From Stephanodiscus triporus (taxonomy: Eukaryota; Bacillariophyta; Thalassiosirophyceae; Thalassiosirales; Thalassiosiraceae), in contig JALLAZ010000692.1 in the NCBI GenBank assembly GCA_036939755.1, positions 1-12,750 on the forward strand: a stretch of 12,750 nt of DNA. The letters are read 5' to 3'. Of this stretch, positions 7,168 through 12,750 are shown piece after piece (position 1 is the stretch's first letter; each line of letters opens with the position of its first letter). The notes beneath the pieces were generated by a model. It had not been told where the DNA came from. It saw only the letters and a list, made by a program, of their open reading frames with translations, and did no database searches. The position numbers and the translations under genes were made by a program.

Positions 7168-7608
7168 AAATCGCTGTTGCAGACGGGGAAAAAATCCCAA
7201 ACTGCACAAAAGACTCCCCCCGATTCAATTCAGTAGAATTGACTCCGTCGTCTGCTGCGTCATATCTCCTCAGGGGAGCGGAATAAAACGGATTCCAAAT
7301 ACATCCCGGATAGTATCCTGCTTGGGCTATCCGGCAATACCCTATTCGCCACGATCCAACGTGCATGGCTGGTGCTAGGTCGCCCAAAACCGCTGTAAAA
7401 ATTGAGCCGGTTTGCTCCCCCAACCAAAGCAACCTCCCCCGACGCCCCTCTTGGCCCTCCCCGTGAGTTTTGAATGCTCCCCATCGACGAATAATGGAGG
7501 GGGGGATGTGTTAATTGTTTGATGTTGTTTTCTAACATTTGGTCCCTTTATTAATATCAGCCACGGTCTCCATGATGGTACCAGTAAGTTTCCAATTTTA
7601 TTAATGAT

Positions 7609-8622
7609 ATGCAAGCTCTCTGCTGCTGCATGTGTAACAATCCCAATCAGCAGCAGGAATGGCCATCAGAAATCGATGTCTATAAGGAGGGGAAGAGAGT
7701 GATGGGGCGGACAACCTCAAAACTTGGGATTCTTCTTCCAGGATCCCCTGAGGATAGGCGCTTTCGCGCGTTGTATGGTGCTTCTGCACAGGTTGTTGTG
7801 GATGTATGGAGGCTAATGGAGAGCCATGGCTTACTCCCTGAGGCCCCCCAGCTTTGTCATTTGTTGTGGGCGCTTGCATTCATGTGCATCTACCCCAAGA
7901 ATGATAAAGCTCTGTCTGAATTGTTAGGAAAGGACCCGAAGACCATAAACAAATACACGTGGCCTTTCATTCGAGCAGTTTTTGAATTGGATGACTATGT
8001 TGTAAGTGATGCGGCTGACTTTTGTATTTGTTTCTTGTGCGCTGACTGCAACATTGTATCATCCTACCCCCACATCTAGATCTTGTTTGAGAATAGGAAG
8101 AAAGAGGATACCCTAAATGACTGCTTGCTCTCTGTGGACGGTACAGACTTTCGCCTGGGAAAGAAATATTCAAAGCGTTATTACAGCTACAAGTTCAAGA
8201 AGAGTGGGTATCGATATGAGGTTGGTTTGGGTATTAAGACAGGTGACATTTGCTGGTGGAGTGGACCATACCCGCCAGGAGAATGGAATGACAATATGAT
8301 CTTCAATGATGCATTGGCAAAACATTTGGAGGAAGGTGAGCGGTGCGAGGCTGACAGAGGGTACCGTGGGAGTGCCCCTAGGTTTGTGAAATGTCCTGGT
8401 GGCATTGAGGACACTGATCAGGAGGTGAAGGCAATGTCGGCAAGAGTGCGTTGCCGTCAAGAGACAGTGAATGAGAGGTTCAAAAATTGGGCAATCCTGC
8501 AAACACCATACCGGCACTTCCTCCCTGACCACCAAACCATTTTTGGAGCAATAGTGGTATTGACTCAGCTCTCTTTCAAATACAATCCATTGTTCCCAGT
8601 TGAATATAATGATAAAGTCTAG
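7609..8622 (+). CDS. PIF/Harbinger-like DDE transposase (DDE_Tnp_4 type), two exons
   Basis: Exon 1 is 7609-8001 and exon 2 is 8080-8622, joined in phase 0 over a 78-base intron (8002-8079). The product is 311 residues. Exon 1 is an N-terminal helical region (about 50-130) that would bind DNA or pack on the catalytic core. Exon 2 is the RNase H-like core. SVDGTDF supplies D151, GERCEADRGYRG supplies D223, and RCRQETVNERFKNW supplies E259, so a plausible DDE triad with 35 residues between the second D and E is present. The catalytic-region motifs and the LTQLSFKYNPLFPVEY ending match the DDE superfamily endonuclease domain of Harbinger-like elements. There are no internal stops, so it may be active or domesticated. 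The start at 7609 is the first ATG after an in-frame stop (7585-7587). Alternatively ATG at 7572 begins a short exon (7572-7583), spliced through GTAAGT at 7584 to an acceptor ending at 7650, which also keeps the frame and removes the Cys-rich start. Confidence 0.87.
8002..8079 (+). other. Intron of the transposase gene
   Basis: This is a 78-base intron with donor GTAAGT and acceptor CACATCTAG. It separates VFELDDYV from ILFENRKK exactly between codons. Without splicing, the frame reads to TAG at 8077-8079, the last bases of the intron. That stop makes intron retention abolish the catalytic domain, so splicing is required for function. Confidence 0.87.
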
Positions 8623-8837
8623 GAGTTTACTACTGAGCTTGTTATGTATTAATTATCTACAGAAGTTCTCATCTAAATGCCAACATCTGATTTATTAACA
8701 AGTCATTCCCACAGATGTTCATTATTTCAATAATTCTGTCACTCTCTGGGAGTTTTTCTAATTTGGTGACCAACATATTTACCCTACTAAGTATATATTT
8801 TACAGTAGATATCACACACTTAATCCAATCTGCGACG

Positions 8838-10400
8838 ATGCGCCACCCCTGGACGATCCTGATCTCCCTGCGATTCGTCGCGGCCGCGTCATCCTTCGGC
8901 GAGCAGCCTAACAACCGCGGCGGCGGGAGACTCCGACTGCGACAGGTCCACGTCGTGCACCGACACGGCGATCGGACGCCCATAACCCCCATGAAGGACG
9001 AGGAATACTGGCGCGCGACATTGCCTGACCCGACCGTGCTGGCGGGCATCGCCAGGGGTACGTCATTGCTGCGCCCGTCGGACGGGATGTCGAGCAATAA
9101 CGCCCACGGGGCAGTCGGACGGGGTCCGTTCGGACAGCTCACGACGATGGGACTACTGCAGATGGTGGGATTGGGCGAGCGACTGAGGGGGGAGCTGGCG
9201 GGGGATGGCGAGCATCGTCGCGACGACGACGACGAGGACGGGACGGGACGACTCTTCACGCCGGAGGAGCCCCTACATCCCAGCAGGGTGAGGGTGATGT
9301 CAACCGACTTCCCCCGAACGATCCAGAGCGTGCAGGCGCTCCTCGCCGGCCTTTTCCCCGACTACGCGAGCGACCGCGATAACGACGACGACGACGACGA
9401 CCGCGCGAGGCCGATAGAGATCGACCTGCGTCACACCAACAGTTACTTCATACCTGATCCCCATCCCCGTCAGCACGCGGCGCAGCTGGCGCTCGAGCGT
9501 CACCTGTCGGAACGACCGCACCTCCTCGAGAGGGAGGGGAGACTCGCTGAGCTGGCGCATCGCGTCACGAACGCTTTGGAGGGGCACCTCGGCGAGGGCG
9601 CGGACGGGTTGTCGTTCGGGATCGGCGAGGAGAAGAAAGACGACGGTATTGATGCCATGGCGGCGACGAGCGAGGACGACGACGTCGTTCGACGACGACG
9701 GCGGCGGCGCCCGCTCGCCTGGGTGCAGCTCTGCGAGGTCCTCGTGTGCCTCAGCTCGCGCGGATTGCTCCCGCGGGCTCTGTCCGAGGAGGACGTCGCG
9801 ACGGTGTCCGATCACGTCGCGTGGAGGTGGTTCGAGAACCTGGGTCATCCTGTCCTCGCCAAGTCGTCCATGTGGAAATTCGCGAATGGACTGATCGAGA
9901 ACATGTTGCGGAAGGCGAACGAGGACGTCGTCGACCCGCCGTGCCGGGATGCCGCCGATGGAGGCGAGACGACGACGGCGGACGAGGGTGGCCGGGAGAA
10001 GGAGCCGATGCTTTGCATCTACAGCGCCCACGATTCCACGCTGATCGGCCTGCTCTGCGTCCTGCGACTGGAGAAGCCCGTCGAGTGGCCTGAGTACGGG
10101 AGCGCGCTGAAGGTGGAACTTATTCGGGAGGAGATCGGCGACGAGGACGGCGACGATTTCGCCGGTGGACGCGCCGATGCGCTACGTCGACGGCACTGGG
10201 TGAGGTTTTCTTTGAACGGTCAGGTTCTGAGATGTACGTGGCTCAGAGATGAATGGAACGAGCCGGCGTCGATGGTCCCGCTGGATCAATTGGCCGCCAT
10301 GATACACTCTGAGCATGAGCTATTCGACGAGGATTGCAAGAGTCTCGACGGTTCGAGATTGAAATACAGTTGGAAAGATGGACTGCTAAACCAGCACTAG
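8838..10400 (+). CDS. Histidine acid phosphatase (branch 2 histidine phosphatase), probably secretory
   Basis: This single-exon gene of 520 codons hydrolyses phosphomonoesters through a phosphohistidine intermediate, by family knowledge. RHGDRTP at residues 42-48 is the catalytic RHGxRxP motif. RVMSTDFPRTIQS (about 152-164) fits the conserved phosphate-pocket Arg region. SAHDSTL contains the HD pair (H398, D399) that supplies the proton donor. The order and spacing fit the acid phosphatase/lysophosphatidic acid phosphatase group rather than short phosphoglycerate mutases. Residues 1-19 are hydrophobic and Ala-rich, like a signal peptide, suggesting secretion or the vacuole/lysosome route. Asp-rich and Arg-rich low-complexity inserts (about 120-130, 183-190, 280-294) look like surface loops grown by GAC/CGA repeats. 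The frame opens further upstream (ATG at 8715), but that part is AT-rich and unlike the GC-rich gene, so I start at 8838. The substrate is unknown. Confidence 0.88.
   Translation: MRHPWTILISLRFVAAASSFGEQPNNRGGGRLRLRQVHVVHRHGDRTPITPMKDEEYWRATLPDPTVLAGIARGTSLLRPSDGMSSNNAHGAVGRGPFGQLTTMGLLQMVGLGERLRGELAGDGEHRRDDDDEDGTGRLFTPEEPLHPSRVRVMSTDFPRTIQSVQALLAGLFPDYASDRDNDDDDDDRARPIEIDLRHTNSYFIPDPHPRQHAAQLALERHLSERPHLLEREGRLAELAHRVTNALEGHLGEGADGLSFGIGEEKKDDGIDAMAATSEDDDVVRRRRRRRPLAWVQLCEVLVCLSSRGLLPRALSEEDVATVSDHVAWRWFENLGHPVLAKSSMWKFANGLIENMLRKANEDVVDPPCRDAADGGETTTADEGGREKEPMLCIYSAHDSTLIGLLCVLRLEKPVEWPEYGSALKVELIREEIGDEDGDDFAGGRADALRRRHWVRFSLNGQVLRCTWLRDEWNEPASMVPLDQLAAMIHSEHELFDEDCKSLDGSRLKYSWKDGLLNQH
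9380..9402. repeat. GAC microsatellite inside the phosphatase gene
   Basis: ACGACGACG repeats here encode a run of aspartates (DNDDDDDDR). Similar GAC/CGA tracts occur at about 9219-9238 and 9676-9710, the last giving an Arg run as well. Repeats of this kind are expected to expand and contract in frame. Confidence 0.85.
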
Positions 10401-11149
10401 ATTTTTATCAAACTTTGCTCTTACTCGATGTAAATGTATGAGTTACGTTAATAATAAGTAAACAATGAATATCACCCGGCTAAGGCATGCACATTTCTTT
10501 CCTAAGAAGAAAACCTGACCTAATTGCAACAATACCAACTGAATCATCACGTTAAGAGCAGTGCATTGCTTACCAATGGCAACATGAGGGCGTTTCCTCA
10601 TCTAGCACCGGCTGGAACAGATGGTCTGTCGGTCACTGGTCATTTCAAAACACATCATACTCAGCAGCGATTTTGCGGAGAAATATTGCGAGTTGGGTAA
10701 CAGCTGACCAGGGGAGTTGCTACTTCTCTGTCCACTTCACCCAACCTGCTTGCTACCATGTGAATCTACTGTCCATGTGCACTTGCTGTCCATGAAGCCA
10801 CCAACCGATACAACACAAAAAAACTACCTCGGTCCATCATGTATTGTGGAAGGAAAAGTAAGTCTCTGCAATTCAGTTTTATCACTGCCTGCCGGCAGAT
10901 ATGACTGATTACTGGTAAATTGCAAAAATTGCAAAATTGGTGGCAGTAAGTGGCTTTATGCATATGAGGCACAGGATTTCTGTGCTAGGAAGTGCACCCA
11001 CCTTTCAAGAGCACATATCAATTTCAGCTTGACATTGTGACACAAAAGACTAATTTACAGCTAGTGAAGCAATATAAATGCTGTACAAATCATGTGGCAT
11101 GTGAGGTGATACAAACAATCATAGGTGTGGTGGTGTCACAAAAGTGGTT
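10401..11149. other. Intergenic region downstream of the phosphatase, no supported gene
   Basis: This is AT-rich noncoding sequence after the phosphatase stop. Short frames at 10717-10908 (+) and 10766-10972 (-) overlap on opposite strands and have no domain. A GTAAGT near 10858 is followed by a CAG at about 10898, which would make a 40-base intron, but no coding frame flanks it. The phosphatase 3' untranslated region should occupy the first part. Confidence 0.5.
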
Positions 11150-11167
11150 TTAACAGCTTTACCCCTA
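11150..11167 (+). repeat. Left terminal inverted repeat of the 11150-11888 element
   Basis: It is 18 bases, perfectly complementary to 11871-11888. The match stops abruptly on the inner side, apart from a weak continuation (CGGG versus TAAGGG). Confidence 0.8.
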
Positions 11168-11448
11168 CGGGTGCAGATATGCGCCCAGTTTTTTTTTTGA
11201 GCTCCGTTGGCGATTAGTAACTTTTCAAATATCCATCTGCTCAGCTAGCTAAAGACATCAAAATTTAGCTGAGCTCTTCAACTTTAATTTTGCCATATCA
11301 CATTTAAACAAAGCTTGTCGCATTGATAAGCTGAGTAGAGGGTCCATTTTGGGGTACAAAATTCTCACTTTTAGTTAGTAAAAAAGTACAATACGCACTA
11401 GCTAAAAGTAGTTGTGTTTTGTGTTTTACAATGACCGTGGCCTTTGCC

Positions 11449-11552
11449 GGGCCGATACAGCGCGAGCACTGGCCCGGGCGGCGGCATTTAGAGGCTTCGC
11501 ATGAAGCCACCAAAATGCTCCATCGGGCAATGTGCCTTGCGCTGTATTGCCC
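11449..11552. repeat. Imperfect 104-bp palindrome (long hairpin)
   Basis: The two arms are related inverted sequences centred at 11500/11501. The outer ends are GGGCCGATACAGCGC and GCGCTGTATTGCCC, and the core GGCTTCGCATGAAGCC (11493-11508) has a perfect 6-base stem. The arms need a few small gaps and differ at several positions. The palindrome lies in the middle of the TTAA-ended element and is much more GC-rich than its surroundings. Confidence 0.75.
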
Positions 11553-11870
11553 TGGGGGCATGGTCGTCGGATTCGTCGTCGAAAGGATTACACGTTATTT
11601 TTTTGTGGTTAATAGAGTAGCTATAAATAAATTTATATCTCTACCAATTAATCAAATTAATTGAAACACTTTGCCTGCCCCCTCCCCCAAACCCTCGCCT
11701 GCGTCGGGTTTGTCTCAGATTGGATATAACTATTAAATCCTTGCCGCTAGAGGCCGCGGAAGCTCACCATGGTGGGATGTTTGTTTGTGTGTTGTGTGTT
11801 GTGTTTTAGTACAAATTCCGATGTAGAAAACCTATGGGGCGGGTGTTTTCCGTTCCCGCCGGAACCCTTA

Positions 11871-11888
11871 TAGGGGTAAAGCTGTTAA
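11871..11888 (-). repeat. Right terminal inverted repeat of the 11150-11888 element
   Basis: It is the inverted partner of 11150-11167, ending in GCTGTTAA. Confidence 0.8.
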
Positions 11889-12750
11889 TCAGGTGAGGCA
11901 ACAGAACACTAAAAATTACAAAATAAGATGCTTATGTATCCAAGTCAAGTCATGGTCCAAGACAAATTCACACAAAGTGGACGAAAATGGAATGAGCATG
12001 GAGTGGTCAAATTAGAGAAATGTTTTAAATCATTGAAACGTCATGTGATGGGAAGATAAAATATCTCCTAATTGTAAAAATAAAAATAAAATTACAAAGG
12101 AAATGGAATTTGAATCTTGTCTTTGCATGCACATTGGCCTACCGAAATCACACCAACACCGACCCTCTCCCTGCCTGTCACCACACCACCATCATTGCTA
12201 TACAATACTAGAGATGCCACACACTGTTACCAATGATGCCCAGCCATCTTGCCCTTGCCCACCGCCATCCACCACTTGCTAGCACCTTTAACTTTTTGCC
12301 CCGCATTAGGGTTAGGGTACATCCAGGTGCCCCGATACCGATAATATCAACTGACAGTTAGGTTAGGGGCTGCGCATGGGGGGGTTGGGTCAAGTTGGGT
12401 AAGTTGTGTTAAAAGGGTAGGTTTTGGATGGCATGGTCCCCAAAACAAAACAAAATGGAATGACAGACAGAAATTCCTTGACATTTGCACTTCACATCCG
12501 ATATGCATCTCGAAAATTTATTGACCACCCTGCACAGACTCTCCCACCTAACGTTCTCAATCCTACCTACCCTGGTCAGTAGTTAGGACTTAAAACTAAA
12601 TCTATGCTGAGCCACAGCATAAGCTTTTTTATTTTATATCTTGAGTAGTTACTAGAGTAGTAGTTAGAGAGGGGGGGGGGGGGGTTCCAGCTCCATTTTG
12701 GTTTTTCTGTCTACTATTCATACGTATAAAAATGTATTTTTTTCGTTTTC
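11889..12750. other. Right-hand intergenic region, no supported gene
   Basis: No frame of useful length with protein-like composition is seen. The stretch 12130-12300 is C/A-rich, and 12306-12317 is two TTAGGG units. TATGCTG/CAGCATA near 12603-12621 is a small perfect stem. A G14 tract lies at 12671-12684. A promoter for a gene beyond the right edge could be here but cannot be shown. Confidence 0.5.
12671..12684. repeat. G14 homopolymer
   Basis: Fourteen consecutive guanines follow GTTAGAGA. It is the second long G-run in the window (the other is at 2127-2138). It is likely to be length-variable and could form a G-quadruplex. Confidence 0.9.

Larger units (their letters stand above)
6700..7571. 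other. Repeat-rich intergenic region between divergent genes
   Basis: This spacer separates the minus-strand family gene (start 6699) from the plus-strand transposase. It holds a hairpin in the minus-strand leader (6711-6734), the ATTAAT-type minisatellite (6814-6992) and the duplicated 42-base unit (7047-7167). Two further perfect stems are TCAATTC/GAATTGA (7225-7242) and CCGGATAG/CTATCCGG (7306-7334). Short frames across 7148-7540 on both strands show no domain. Promoters for both genes should lie here. Confidence 0.55.
11150..11888. mobile_element. Non-autonomous DNA element with TTAA ends and 18-bp terminal inverted repeats
   Basis: TTAACAGCTTTACCCCTA at 11150-11167 is repeated in perfect inverted orientation at 11871-11888. 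Both ends carry TTAA, which is palindromic, so the structure can be read as a TTAA target duplication flanking a 14-base repeat starting CAGCTTTACC. That fits piggyBac-type insertion, or a Harbinger-like TAA/TTA duplication. The 739-base interior has no convincing gene (one 81-codon frame at 11419-11664 without a domain). It contains a T10 run, a 104-base imperfect palindrome and AT-rich stretches, as expected for a MITE-like element. Confidence 0.72.

Noticed and set aside
7365..7462. Possible extra 5' exon of the transposase starting at ATG 7365, with a GTGAGT donor at 7463
   Set aside because: Joining it through an exon at 7561-7583 to the transposase leaves the reading frame one base out, so it does not give a continuous protein.
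8715..8837. Upstream extension of the phosphatase frame to ATG at 8715
   Set aside because: The extra 41 codons are AT-rich and hydrophobic, unlike the GC-rich gene body. The ATG at 8838 is directly followed by a credible signal peptide.
9300..10031. 243-codon open frame on the minus strand
   Set aside because: It is antisense to the phosphatase gene. GC-rich codons keep the complementary frame free of stops, it is Arg-rich and low in complexity, and it has no domain.
11419..11664. 81-codon plus-strand frame
   Set aside because: It runs across the imperfect palindrome inside the TTAA-ended element and has no domain.
1..12750. tRNA or rRNA genes
   Set aside because: I looked for tRNA T-loop words and found only instances inside coding sequence without a cloverleaf. 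No rRNA-like sequence was recognised.

Overview
The window looks like nuclear DNA from a centric diatom, probably Thalassiosira-like. The evidence is short GT-AG introns (71 to 100 bases), genes separated by long AT-rich spacers full of repeats, and several proteins of a style I associate with diatom-expanded families (from memory, not a search). There are no operons, Shine-Dalgarno sites, rRNA or tRNA genes, or CRISPR arrays.

Layout. Bases 581-1805 (+) encode a two-exon membrane protein with a cysteine-rich outer domain, one membrane helix and an Arg/Ser-rich tail. A spacer with a perfect 49-base tandem duplication separates it from a convergent small conserved-looking gene at 2535-2921 (-). 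A 572-base non-autonomous DNA element with 47-base terminal inverted repeats lies at 3219-3790. Bases 3851-5108 (+) are a decayed coding sequence, broken by stops and frameshifts. Bases 5276-6699 (-) hold a two-exon gene of a multicopy diatom-type family, interrupted by one in-frame TGA.

A repeat-rich spacer (6700-7571) follows: a degenerate ATTAAT minisatellite and a duplicated 42-base unit. A divergent, intron-containing PIF/Harbinger-like DDE transposase with an apparently complete catalytic triad lies at 7609-8622 (+). A GC-rich single-exon histidine acid phosphatase follows at 8838-10400 (+). The last 2.3 kb has no convincing gene. It contains a second terminal-inverted-repeat element (11150-11888) with TTAA ends and a large internal palindrome.

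There is no obvious pathway linking these genes. Three ordinary-looking host genes (membrane protein, small basic protein, phosphatase) are embedded in mobile-element-derived DNA. The most interesting parts are the intact transposase beside the TGA-interrupted family gene, and the two non-autonomous elements. I could not find terminal repeats joining the transposase and its divergent neighbour into one element, so that link is a hypothesis.
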